From Schlegelella_A sp038231215 (lineage in GTDB: Bacteria; Pseudomonadota; Gammaproteobacteria; Burkholderiales; Burkholderiaceae_C): 64,000 nucleotides of DNA. Below the pieces are notes generated by a model. The model made no database searches. It saw only the letters and a list, made by a program, of their open reading frames with translations, and had not been told where the DNA came from. The stretch covers positions 1-64,000 of the forward strand of contig JBBRLS010000012.1 in the NCBI GenBank assembly GCA_038231215.1, written 5' to 3'. The translations under genes were made by a program, and so were the position numbers. Numbering within the stretch: position 1 is the stretch's first letter; every line of letters begins with the position of its first letter. This document shows positions 39,078 through 46,945 of this stretch, piece after piece.

Positions 39078-41870
39078 ATGTCCACGCCCCTCTCGTCGCT
39101 GGCCCGCGTTCCCGGGCTGATCGTCGCCGCCGCCGTCGTGCTGACGGGCTGCACGACGTTCCAGACCTTCGTCACAGGCGGCAACGGCGCGCCCGCACCG
39201 GCCGGTGGTGCTTCGGCACCGGTCGGCGCGGTCGGCCCCGGTGGGGCCGCCTCGGGCCTGCGCCCGCCTGGCGCGCCACCAGTCGCCGCCGCACCGGGCG
39301 CGCTGCGTCCCTTCGCCGAGGTGATCAAGGATGCCAAGCGCAGCGACGGCACGATCGCCATCTGGCAGAAGGACGACAAGATCTGGTTCGAGCTGAAGCC
39401 CGAAGACTTCAACCAGCCCTTCTTCCTGTCGACCAAGTTGAAGAGCGGCATCGGCGAGCGCAGCTTCTTCGGCGGACTGATGGAAGAGAGCGGCATCATC
39501 GAGTTCCGCCGCATCTACAACCAGGTGCAACTGGTCTGGCGCAACATCGGCTACTTCGCCAAGCCGGGCACGCCCGAGGCTTACGCCATCGAGGCCGGCT
39601 TCTCGCCGAGCCTGCTTGCCAGCGCGCCGGTGCTGAGCCTGCCCGAGCCCGAGCGCAAGTCGGTGCTGGTCGAGGCGAACCAGCTCTTCCTCGCCGACCT
39701 GCTCGGCCTCGGCATGGACCTGCAGCGCAGCTATCGCCAGGGCTACTCGTTCGACGCGCGCAACTCGGCGATCACCAAGGCCCGCGCGACGCCCGACCTG
39801 CTCGTCCTGGAGGTGCTCGGACATTACGCGACGGCATCGATCTCGGTGCCGCAGCCGGGCTCGCCGCCCGGCGTGCCGCAGCCTTCCGCGCCGCGCTCGG
39901 TGCCCGATCCGCGCAGCCTCTTTTTCGGCATCCACTATTCGATCGCGCGACTGCCGGCCGAGCCCATGCACGGGCGCAAGGCCGACCCGCGCGTCGGCTA
40001 CTTCGAGAGCGACCGACTCGACTTCAGCAACGACCTGCAGCGCACGCCGCGGCAGCGCTACGTCAATCGCTGGCGGCTCGAGAAGAAGGACCCGGATGCG
40101 GCGCTCTCCGAGCCGGTCAAGCCGATCGTCTACTGGATCGACAAGACGGTGCCATTCAAATACCGGCCGGCGATCACCGCCGGCGTGCTCGAATGGAACA
40201 AGGCCTTCGAGAAGATCGGCTTCAAGGACGCGATCCGCGTCGAGGTGCAGCCCGACAACGCCGACTTCGACACGCTCGATTTCGGCGTCGCCTCGATCCG
40301 CTGGATGACGAACGCGTCGCCGACCTTCGGCGCGATCGGCCCGAGCCATGTCGACCCGCGCAGCGGCGAGATCCTCGACGCCGACATCGGCATCGAGAGC
40401 CTGTTGTCGCGCAACCTCCGAGCCACGCGCTCGCAGATCCTCTCGGCGACCGGCATCGACAACCCCTTCGGCAGCGGCGATGTCACGCCCGAGCAGCGCG
40501 CCCTGCTGATGAGCGGTCGCGTCTGCACCTACGGCGAGCTCGCCGCGGAGCAACTCAGCTACGCCACCGACGTTCTCGAGGCGCGCGGCGAACTCGACCC
40601 CGACAGCCCTGAAGCCGAGGCCTTCGTCAACGCCTACCTCAAGGACACGACGATGCACGAGGTCGGCCACACGCTGGGCCTGCGCCACAACTTCCGCTCG
40701 TCGCGCGTCTATACGCAGAAGCAGCTCGCCGACCCGGTCTTTACCAGGGAGAACGGCATCACCGGCTCGGTGATGGAGTACGCGCCGATCAACCTCAACT
40801 CGGCCGACGAGCCGCGCGAGCGCTACGGCACGCCGTTCAACGACACGCTCGGCCCCTACGACTACTGGGCCATCGAATACGCCTACAAGCCGCTGCCTTC
40901 GGGCGCGACCGCCGCCGACGAGAAGCTCGTGCTCGAGAAGGTCGCTGGCCGCAGTGCCGAGCCTTTGCTGGCCTACGGCACCGACGAAGACAACTTCCTC
41001 GGCATCGACCCCGAGACGCTGCAGTTCGACCTCGGCAGCGACGTCATCGTTTTCGCCAGGAAGCGCATCGCCATAGCCCAGGAGCTGCTCAAGCGCCAGG
41101 AGTCGCGCACGCTGCGTGCCGACCAGGACTACAACGTCCTGAAGCGCTCGGTAAGCTACGCGATCCGCGACGTCGCCCGCGCTGCCAACGTGCTGTCGCG
41201 GCAGATCGGCGGCGTGCGCACGGTGCGCGACGCGCCGGGCACCGGCCGCGATCCGCTGACGCCGGTGCCGGTGGCCGATCAGCGCGAGGCGCTCGATCTC
41301 ATCACCGGCAGCCTGCTCTCGGCCGAAAGCCTGCGCGTCTCGCCGGCCCTGCAACGCAAGCTCGGCACTGACTTCAGCGAGCGACTCGATGCCTTGCGCG
41401 GCGGCGAAGGTTCGGCACAGACAGACTACTCGCCTTCGGAGCAGGTGCTCGGCCTGCAGAAGGCGCTGCTCGCTGTGCTGATGAGCGACACCGTGGCGAC
41501 GCGCCTGCTCGAAAGCAGCGAGAAGGCGCCGGCCGGCACGGGTCGCGCCCTGCGCATGCCCGAGCTCTACGGTCGGCTGACGCAGGCTGTATGGAGCGAG
41601 CTCGACGGTCGCGGCGACATTGCGACGCTGCGCCGCGAAGTGCAGCGCGATCACGTCAACCGCATGGCCGGCATGCTGCTGCGCCCGGGCGCCTCGACGC
41701 GCGCCGACACGCGCAGCATCGTCCGCGTCCAGGCCAAGGCGCTGCTCGAGCGGATCCGCGTCGCCAGCCGTCGCGACGGCCTGAGCGAAGAAGCGCGCGC
41801 CCATCTCGCCGACAGCGCCGACACGCTCGAACAGGCGATCGGCGCCAGGCTGCAGCGCACCGGCGCCTGA
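39078..41870 (+). CDS. Zinc-dependent metalloprotease lipoprotein (DUF5117/DUF4953 type)
   Basis: 930 residues from ATG 39078. The N terminus is a lipoprotein signal (VVLTGCTTF). A Pro/Gly/Ala-rich linker leads to a large domain and a metzincin-like active site HEVGHTLGLRHN (His527, Glu528, His531, His537), followed by the Met-turn-like GSVMEYAPINLN. Large exported proteases of this type contain DUF5117, DUF4953 and DUF5118 segments. Its target is unknown. An upstream in-frame extension overlaps ettA and is shadow sequence. Confidence 0.92.
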   Translation: MSTPLSSLARVPGLIVAAAVVLTGCTTFQTFVTGGNGAPAPAGGASAPVGAVGPGGAASGLRPPGAPPVAAAPGALRPFAEVIKDAKRSDGTIAIWQKDDKIWFELKPEDFNQPFFLSTKLKSGIGERSFFGGLMEESGIIEFRRIYNQVQLVWRNIGYFAKPGTPEAYAIEAGFSPSLLASAPVLSLPEPERKSVLVEANQLFLADLLGLGMDLQRSYRQGYSFDARNSAITKARATPDLLVLEVLGHYATASISVPQPGSPPGVPQPSAPRSVPDPRSLFFGIHYSIARLPAEPMHGRKADPRVGYFESDRLDFSNDLQRTPRQRYVNRWRLEKKDPDAALSEPVKPIVYWIDKTVPFKYRPAITAGVLEWNKAFEKIGFKDAIRVEVQPDNADFDTLDFGVASIRWMTNASPTFGAIGPSHVDPRSGEILDADIGIESLLSRNLRATRSQILSATGIDNPFGSGDVTPEQRALLMSGRVCTYGELAAEQLSYATDVLEARGELDPDSPEAEAFVNAYLKDTTMHEVGHTLGLRHNFRSSRVYTQKQLADPVFTRENGITGSVMEYAPINLNSADEPRERYGTPFNDTLGPYDYWAIEYAYKPLPSGATAADEKLVLEKVAGRSAEPLLAYGTDEDNFLGIDPETLQFDLGSDVIVFARKRIAIAQELLKRQESRTLRADQDYNVLKRSVSYAIRDVARAANVLSRQIGGVRTVRDAPGTGRDPLTPVPVADQREALDLITGSLLSAESLRVSPALQRKLGTDFSERLDALRGGEGSAQTDYSPSEQVLGLQKALLAVLMSDTVATRLLESSEKAPAGTGRALRMPELYGRLTQAVWSELDGRGDIATLRREVQRDHVNRMAGMLLRPGASTRADTRSIVRVQAKALLERIRVASRRDGLSEEARAHLADSADTLEQAIGARLQRTGA

Positions 41871-41877
41871 TCCGGGC

Positions 41878-41901
41878 GGCCGGTCCCCGCGGGGGCCGGC
41901 C
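41878..41901. other. GC-rich inverted repeat after the metalloprotease gene
   Basis: GGCCGGTCCCC (41878-41888) pairs with GGGGGCCGGCC (41891-41901) with one wobble and a tiny loop. It lies just after the metalloprotease stop and could end or pause transcription. There is no T-run on either side, so I do not call it an intrinsic terminator. Confidence 0.35.
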
Positions 41902-41976
41902 GTGCTTCAGCGTCGGCTTCCGGCGCTTCGTCGCACCGGCGTCCGTCGGGCGGCGCGTCGGGCTATCGTTCGGGGC

Positions 41977-43083
41977 ATGAATACGGCGCACTCCGAGAGC
42001 CCCGCCTTTCGCCCCGTCTGGCAGGAAATTCTCGGCACCCTGACCTGGAAGCGTGCCGCGCTGTCGGCCCTGCTGGCGCTGCTCGTCGCGACGCTGTTGA
42101 ATCCGATCTTCTCGGTGCCTTTCGGCGTTCTGGTCGGCCGCATGATCTTCATCGCGGCGGTGCTGCTGCTCGCCTTCGGCGCGGCCGGAGCCTGGCATCC
42201 GCGGCGGATGCCGCCGTGGCTGGCGCAGGTGCTGGCGGTCGTGGCCGCAGCGCCCATCGCGACCTTGCTCGCCTATCTGCCGAGCGTCGACGGCGACCTC
42301 ACGAAGATGCTGGCCCACGAGGGCCGGCTATGGGGCTTCATCGACATCACCGTGACGGTGCTCGTGATCGCGCCGCTGCTCGCGCTGGGCTCGCTCTACC
42401 GGCAACGCGACGCTCAGGCGCGTGCGGCGCAGCTCGCCTTTGCGCTCGAGCGAAGCACGCTGGAGAAGGAAGCGCTCGACGCGCGCCTGAAACTGCTGCA
42501 GGCGCAGATCGAGCCGCACTTTCTCTTCAACACGCTGGCCAACGTGCAGGCCCTCGTCGAGTCGGGATCGGCGCAGGCGGCGCCGGTGCTGAAGAGCCTG
42601 ATCGCCTACCTGCGCGCCGCCATGCCGCGCCTGCAGTCGGGCGCCTCGACGCTCGCCAACGAGATCGCGCTGGTGCGCGCCTACCTCGAGTTGATGCGCA
42701 TGCGCATGCCCGACCGGCTCGCGTTCTCGATCGATGTTCCCGAGGACATCGCGGCCCGCGAATTCCTGCCGATGAGCGTGCTGACGCTGGTCGAGAACGC
42801 CGTGCGCCACGGCATCGACCGGGGCGAAAGCGGCGGCCGCATCGACATCAGCGCCCGGCGCGAGCCGGACGGCCGATCGATCCGCATCGTCGTCGCCGAT
42901 ACCGGCGCCGGCATGAGCGAGTCGGCCGTGCCGGGCACCGGCCTCGCCAACCTCGAAAGTCGGCTGCGCGGACGCTTCGGCGCCGCAGCGCGGCTCGAAC
43001 TGCACGAGGCCCAGCCGCACGGGCTGAGCGCCGAGATCGTGTTTGCGTCGGAAGTCGGACCCGCCGGCGAAGCTGCGCCGTGA
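41977..43083 (+). CDS. LytS-type sensor histidine kinase
   Basis: 368 residues with about four transmembrane helices in the first 140 residues, a short coiled coil, then a His_kinase domain. Phospho-acceptor His181 lies in QIEPHFLFNTLANVQ, and the ATPase N and G boxes read LTLVENAVRHGID and VVADTGAGMSESAVPGTGLANLESRL. This is the LytS/AlgZ class, which partners LytTR regulators. The GTG of the response regulator overlaps its stop. The signal sensed is unknown; the membrane part has no extended periplasmic loop. Confidence 0.93.
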   Translation: MNTAHSESPAFRPVWQEILGTLTWKRAALSALLALLVATLLNPIFSVPFGVLVGRMIFIAAVLLLAFGAAGAWHPRRMPPWLAQVLAVVAAAPIATLLAYLPSVDGDLTKMLAHEGRLWGFIDITVTVLVIAPLLALGSLYRQRDAQARAAQLAFALERSTLEKEALDARLKLLQAQIEPHFLFNTLANVQALVESGSAQAAPVLKSLIAYLRAAMPRLQSGASTLANEIALVRAYLELMRMRMPDRLAFSIDVPEDIAAREFLPMSVLTLVENAVRHGIDRGESGGRIDISARREPDGRSIRIVVADTGAGMSESAVPGTGLANLESRLRGRFGAAARLELHEAQPHGLSAEIVFASEVGPAGEAAP

Positions 43084-43859
43084 ACGATCCGACCGCGCTC
43101 ATCGCCGACGACGAGCCCTTGCTGCGCGAGAGGCTGCGCACCCACCTGGCGCGGCTCTGGCCGGAGTTGCGAGTGGTCGCCGAGGCTCGCAACGGGCGCG
43201 AGGCGATCGAGCTCTTCGAAACGCATTTGCCGCAGGTCGCCTTCCTCGACGTGCACATGCCTGGCCTGAACGGCATCGACGCGGCGCGCTCCATCGCGCG
43301 GCGTGCGGAGATCGTCTTCGTCACCGCGCACGAGCACTACGCGGTGCAGGCCTTCGAGCATGGCGCGATCGACTACATCGTCAAGCCGTTCGAGGAATCG
43401 CGTCTTGCCGACTCGGTGGCGCGCCTGAAGGTGCGGCTGGCGGCACCACCTTCAGCGCCCTTGCCCGGCTTCGATACCGTGCTCGAAAAGCTGGCGGCCG
43501 AGCTCGAGCTGCGCGGCGGCTCGGCGCGGCCGAAGTATCTGCAATGGATTCGCGCCTCGGTGGCGCAGAGCGTGCGACTGATTCCGGTCGAGCAGATCGC
43601 CTTCTTGCGCTCCGACGAGAAGTACACGCTGGTCGTGTGGGAGGGCGGCGAGGCGCTGATCAGAAGGCCGATCCGCGAGCTCGCCGACGAGCTCGATCCG
43701 GACAGCTTCGCGCAGATCCACCGATCGGTGATCGTCAACCTGCGTCAGGTGGCGCAGGTCGATCGCGGCTTCAACGACACCGCCGAAGTGCGGCTCAAGG
43801 GGCGGCGCGAAGTGCTCCCCGTGAGCCGCAGCTTCCTGCACGTCTTCAGGCAGATGTGA
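43080..43859 (+). CDS. LytTR-family response regulator
   Basis: 259 residues. The receiver domain (about 1-125) has phospho-acceptor Asp57 in FLDVHMPG and the Thr/Lys pair FVTAHEHYA and VKPF. A LytTR DNA-binding domain (about 150-258) shows IPVEQIAFLRSDEKYTLVV, IRRPIRELADELDPDSFAQIHRSVIVNL and the C-terminal VLPVSRSFLHVFR. The start is GTG 43080, overlapping the kinase stop. LytTR proteins bind pairs of direct repeats about 21 bases apart; repeats of exactly that spacing lie upstream of the small exported genes at 43881 and 46594, which are likely targets. Confidence 0.95.
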   Translation: MNDPTALIADDEPLLRERLRTHLARLWPELRVVAEARNGREAIELFETHLPQVAFLDVHMPGLNGIDAARSIARRAEIVFVTAHEHYAVQAFEHGAIDYIVKPFEESRLADSVARLKVRLAAPPSAPLPGFDTVLEKLAAELELRGGSARPKYLQWIRASVAQSVRLIPVEQIAFLRSDEKYTLVVWEGGEALIRRPIRELADELDPDSFAQIHRSVIVNLRQVAQVDRGFNDTAEVRLKGRREVLPVSRSFLHVFRQM

Positions 43860-43874
43860 AAAGGCCCGCGGGCC
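43859..43874 (-). terminator. Candidate intrinsic terminator of the small exported protein gene
   Basis: The 12-base palindrome GGCCCGCGGGCC (43863-43874) lies 6 bases beyond the minus-strand stop at 43881. On the minus strand it is followed by TTTTCA. The stem is short and the loop tight, so efficiency is uncertain. Confidence 0.45.
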
Positions 43875-43880
43875 GCTTCG

Positions 43881-44147
43881 TTACTCGACGCGGTGCGGCT
43901 CGCTGTCCAGGCCTTCGAAGGCGATCCGGGTCGTGGCGTCGCGGCGTCCGGTGATCTCCACCGTCGGCAGCGTCACCACCTCGAGTGTCGCGGTGCGGTG
44001 CGCCACGATCGTCACCTGGGGCATCGTCACGACTGGCGCTTGCGGCTGCGCAGAGGCACGGGCGCCGAACATCTCCGAGCCGATTGCCGCCGTGCCACCG
44101 GCCAGAAGGCTGAAGGTCAGGACGGCGGAAAGGATGTTGTCGGACAT
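43881..44147 (-). CDS. Small exported protein, LPTVEI-GRR family (paralogue 1)
   Basis: 88 residues from ATG 44147, preceded by Shine-Dalgarno GGGAGA at proper spacing. A signal peptide (about 1-34, SAVLTFSLLAGGTAAIGSE) is followed by PQVTIVAHRTATLEVV and TLPTVEITGRRDATTRIAFEG. The motif VVTLPTVEITGRR recurs as VVVLPTVEIIGRR in a second small exported protein at 46594-46770. The genes also share promoter architecture, so they form a paralogous pair. The function is unknown; the end of the mature protein may form beta strands. It converges with the LytTR regulator gene. Confidence 0.8.
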   Translation of the reverse strand: MSDNILSAVLTFSLLAGGTAAIGSEMFGARASAQPQAPVVTMPQVTIVAHRTATLEVVTLPTVEITGRRDATTRIAFEGLDSEPHRVE

Positions 44148-44195
44148 GATGTTCTCCCGGTTCACTCGGCGCACCGAACTCGATGCGATGACGGC

Positions 44196-44280
44196 ACTGT
44201 AGATGGCGCATACGCCGCTTCATGGCGCGTTGCGACGAACCGGAGCTTTGCTGCGACGAGGGGCGCACCGCGCCGACGAA
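44196..44280 (-). promoter_or_regulatory. Promoter with three LytTR-type direct repeats (small exported gene 1)
   Basis: Read on the minus strand, the 7-mer TTCGTCG occurs at 44280-44274 and 44239-44233, with CTCGTCG at 44260-44254: steps of 20 and 21 bases, about two helical turns. Thirty bases after the last copy (counting its trailing C) is TACAGT (44201-44196), a likely -10 box. There is no good -35, as expected for an activator-dependent promoter. The same layout, base for base in spacing, occurs upstream of paralogue 2. The adjacent LytTR regulator is the likely binder. Confidence 0.65.
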
Positions 44281-44318
44281 TGGCACCGTACGCGCGGCGA
44301 ATGCCCGCTGCCAACGCC

Positions 44319-46379
44319 TCAGACGCCTTCCGACTGCCGCGTTTCGTCGAACAGCGAGGGCCTGAAGACCGCCGATTCCTGGCGGTCGTTGATCGCCCAC
44401 AGCAGGAGCGCGCGGGCCGACATCGGCTTGGCGAAGAGAAAGCCCTGCAGCTCGTCGCACTGCATGCCCTCGAGCACCTGCTGCTGGCGCTGGTTCTCGA
44501 CGCCCTCGGCGACGACCTTCAGGCCGAGCGCGTGGGCCAGCTTGATGACGGCGTCGACGACCGCGCGCGCATCGGCGCTGTGCTCGAGATCCATGATGAA
44601 GCTGCGGTCGATCTTCAATTCTTCGGCCGGGAGCTTGCGCAGGTAGCTGAGGCTCGAATAGCCGGTGCCGAAGTCGTCGATCGACAGATGCGTGCCCAAT
44701 TCGCCGAGGCGGCGGAAGGTCGCCTGCGTCGTCTTGGTGTCTTCCATCGCCGCCGATTCGGTGATCTCGCAGGTCAGCAGCGACGGGTGGATCTTGTATT
44801 GCTCGAGTGCGCCGGTGATGCGCTCGACGATGTCGTCCTGGCGCATCTGGTGCGCCGAGAGGTTGATGGCGACGCGCATGCGCAAGCCCTTGTCGCGCCA
44901 CTGGCGGCTCTGCCGGCACGCGTCCTCGATGACCCAGTTGCCGATCTGGCCGATCAGGCCGAAGCGCTCGGCGATCGGGATGAAGGTGTTGGGCAGCAGC
45001 ACGCCGCGCGTCGGATGCTTCCAGCGCAGCAACGCCTCGACGGCGGTGACCTTGCCGCTCTTGGCATCGATCTTCGGCTGGTAGAAGAGCTCGAACTCCT
45101 TGGCCGCGACCGCCTTGCGCAAGTCGCGCAGCAGCGTGAACTGGGCCTCGGCGTCGGCGTCCATGGCGGTCGAGTAGAAGCAGTGGTTCGAGCCGCCGGC
45201 GCGCTTGGAGGCGTACATCGCGGCGTCGGCGCGGGCGATCAGCTTGGCGTGGCTGCAGCCGTCGGGATACATGGCGATGCCGACCGAGCACGAGATCATG
45301 ACCTCGCGGCCCTCGACCGCGTAGGGATGCGACAGGCCCTGGATCAGGCGCGCGGCGACCTGGGCGACGGTCTCCTCCTCGGTCACGTTGGTGAGCAGGA
45401 GCAGGAACTCGTCGCCGCCGACCCGCGCCACGACGTCCTTGCCGCGCGACATCGCCTTCAGGCGCTGCCCGACCTGCTCGAGCACCAGGTCGCCGATCGA
45501 GTGGCCGTAGGTATCGTTGACCGGCTTGAAGCCGTCGAGGTCGATGAAGAGGAGCGCCAGGCGGCTGGCGTTGGCGTCTGCCTTGGTTGCGGCGGCGGCG
45601 AGCCGGTCCTCGAAGTAGACACGCGTCGGCAACTGGGTCAGGCTGTCGACCATCGGCGCGATGGTGACGGCGGCGCGTCGCGAAGCAGGCTCGTGATCGC
45701 GCGCCGGCGGTCCGCCCAGCGCATCGAGCAGCACCACGCCGGTCACCACGAGGGCACCGAGCAGCAGCGCCTCGGTCCATGCCGGCATCAACACCGACGC
45801 CGACGCCGACGCCGGATCGCCGGGCGATGCGGTGGCCAGCGTCAGGAGCAGGGCGCCCAGCGCGGCGCCGGTCGCCCGTGCCGCGTGGACCTTCCGGCTC
45901 GGCTTGAATTCGAGGCCGATCACGACCAGCGCCGTCGCCAGTACGAGGATGGCGACGCTCGGTCCCCACGGTCCGATCGCCGCGCTGGTGCGAAACAGGC
46001 CTGGCGTGGCGAACAGGGTGTGCGCGTAAGCGACGATCAGGGTCAGCAGTGCGAGCCCGGCAAATGCCGGCAGCGTCTTGCGTGTTCCGGCGACGGCCGT
46101 CGCGCCGGCCAGGCCGGCCAGGGCGAGGGCCAGGACGGCGGCGACGAACGAGATGCCGCCTGCCGCGCCACCGGCGGCTTCGGCCGGCTCGAGAAAGTGG
46201 CCCGGCCACCAGACGCCGCTGCCGACGATGACGAGCGCCGCGACCAGCAGCCGCCGGCCGCTCCGCTGGGTGCGGGCCCGCGCCGCCGCGAAGACCTCGG
46301 CGCCGAGCCACAGCAGTGCGGCACTGATCACGAATCCCGCGATACAGGGCAGCAGGCGTTGGCTTTCCAGGAGATTCAT
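44319..46379 (-). CDS. Membrane GGDEF-EAL protein (cyclic-di-GMP metabolism)
   Basis: 686 residues from ATG 46379. The first about 230 residues form seven or so transmembrane helices with no recognised sensor domain. The GGDEF domain (about residues 240-405) keeps the active site RVGGDEFLLLL and an upstream RGKD that fits the RxxD inhibitory site. The EAL domain (about 425-670) keeps AVEALLRWKHP, NLSAHQM, ITESAAMED, IDDFGTGYSSL and VAEGVEN. Both activities are therefore possible; such dual proteins often act mainly as phosphodiesterases with GTP-stimulated activity. The frame stays open upstream, overlapping the aminopeptidase gene, but that is shadow sequence. Confidence 0.94.
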   Translation of the reverse strand: MNLLESQRLLPCIAGFVISAALLWLGAEVFAAARARTQRSGRRLLVAALVIVGSGVWWPGHFLEPAEAAGGAAGGISFVAAVLALALAGLAGATAVAGTRKTLPAFAGLALLTLIVAYAHTLFATPGLFRTSAAIGPWGPSVAILVLATALVVIGLEFKPSRKVHAARATGAALGALLLTLATASPGDPASASASVLMPAWTEALLLGALVVTGVVLLDALGGPPARDHEPASRRAAVTIAPMVDSLTQLPTRVYFEDRLAAAATKADANASRLALLFIDLDGFKPVNDTYGHSIGDLVLEQVGQRLKAMSRGKDVVARVGGDEFLLLLTNVTEEETVAQVAARLIQGLSHPYAVEGREVMISCSVGIAMYPDGCSHAKLIARADAAMYASKRAGGSNHCFYSTAMDADAEAQFTLLRDLRKAVAAKEFELFYQPKIDAKSGKVTAVEALLRWKHPTRGVLLPNTFIPIAERFGLIGQIGNWVIEDACRQSRQWRDKGLRMRVAINLSAHQMRQDDIVERITGALEQYKIHPSLLTCEITESAAMEDTKTTQATFRRLGELGTHLSIDDFGTGYSSLSYLRKLPAEELKIDRSFIMDLEHSADARAVVDAVIKLAHALGLKVVAEGVENQRQQQVLEGMQCDELQGFLFAKPMSARALLLWAINDRQESAVFRPSLFDETRQSEGV

Positions 46380-46516
46380 TGTGGCGGGCTTGCCGGGCAG
46401 GATCGGATGCGGAGATCCCCCCACGGGAGCGCCGACCTTCTCATTTCGGTACCCCCGGCGATTCCTTGAGCGCGTTCGGCGAGCAATCCATGGCATGGTT
46501 CGCGGTCGCGGCAATG

Positions 46517-46550
46517 AAAACGGGCCGCACGAGTCATCTCGTGCGGCCCG
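46517..46550 (-). terminator. Intrinsic terminator of the second small exported protein gene
   Basis: A perfect 13-base-pair stem (CGGGCCGCACGAG, 46521-46533, and its complement 46538-46550) with a 4-base loop is followed on the minus strand by TTTT. It starts 43 bases after the stop of the gene at 46594 and is the clearest terminator in the window. The remaining bases between it and the GGDEF-EAL start should hold that gene's promoter. Confidence 0.85.
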
Positions 46551-46593
46551 GGAGCCTGTGCTTGTCGCGCGGCAAGTCCGCGCCCGCTGGATC

Positions 46594-46770
46594 TCAGTGT
46601 GCGCGGCGGCCGATGATCTCGACGGTCGGCAGGACGACGACGTTGCCGGGCGCGACACTGCCGCGCGCGGATTCCGCGCGTTGCTGGTGATGCGTCTCGG
46701 CCGCGAAGCTGAGGGTGGCGGTGGCGAGAACGGCGAACACGGCGGCGGAGAAGGTGAGGCGGCTGAACAT
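46594..46770 (-). CDS. Small exported protein, LPTVEI-GRR family (paralogue 2)
   Basis: 58 residues, read directly from the minus strand: ATG at 46770 behind an excellent Shine-Dalgarno (AAGGAG, seven bases upstream), a signal peptide (MFSRLTFSAAVFAVLATATL to about residue 23), then a short mature part of about 35 residues ending VVVLPTVEIIGRRAH. It shares the motif V-x-L-P-T-V-E-I-x-G-R-R with the 88-residue protein at 43881-44147. It has its own promoter with LytTR-type repeats and its own strong terminator, so it is a monocistronic gene. The role is unknown; secreted signal or envelope-modifying peptide are possibilities. Confidence 0.75.
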   Translation of the reverse strand: MFSRLTFSAAVFAVLATATLSFAAETHHQQRAESARGSVAPGNVVVLPTVEIIGRRAH

Positions 46771-46812
46771 GATGGGCTCCTTGAAGGCGTTGTCTGGCTT
46801 GCGATGGAGCGA

Positions 46813-46897
46813 ACTCTAGGGAGCCGCCACGCGCCGCGACAGTGCCTTGCGACGAATCCCGCCTTGCCGCGGACGAACTGCGCCGAGGCGCGACGAA
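46813..46897 (-). promoter_or_regulatory. Promoter with three LytTR-type direct repeats (small exported gene 2)
   Basis: On the minus strand TTCGTCG occurs at 46897-46891 and 46856-46850, with TTCGTCC at 46877-46871: steps of 20 and 21 bases, identical to paralogue 1. Exactly 30 bases after the last TTCGTCGC comes TAGAGT (46818-46813), at the same place as TACAGT in the first promoter. Between the repeats the two sequences differ freely, so the shared elements look selected. Confidence 0.65.
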
Positions 46898-46945
46898 CGC
46901 GCCGGCGCGGCGTGCGTGTTGGCGCGATTCGAGGCGAAAGGAAGG

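Noticed and set aside
38799..41804. Minus-strand open frame of 1001 codons
   Set aside because: Lies opposite the metalloprotease with its HEVGH site and ettA; shadow frame.
41878..41901. Intrinsic terminator after the metalloprotease gene
   Set aside because: A strong stem but no T-run; listed only as an inverted repeat.
41871..41976. LytTR-type repeat upstream of the kinase gene itself (autoregulation)
   Set aside because: One TTCGTCG is present, but the nearest similar word is 15 bases away, not 20-21, so it does not fit the pattern of the two small-gene promoters.
46380..46512. Possible cyclic-di-GMP riboswitch before the GGDEF-EAL gene
   Set aside because: The conserved GEMM core (GGGCAAACC and GGACGCAAAGCC-like blocks) is absent.
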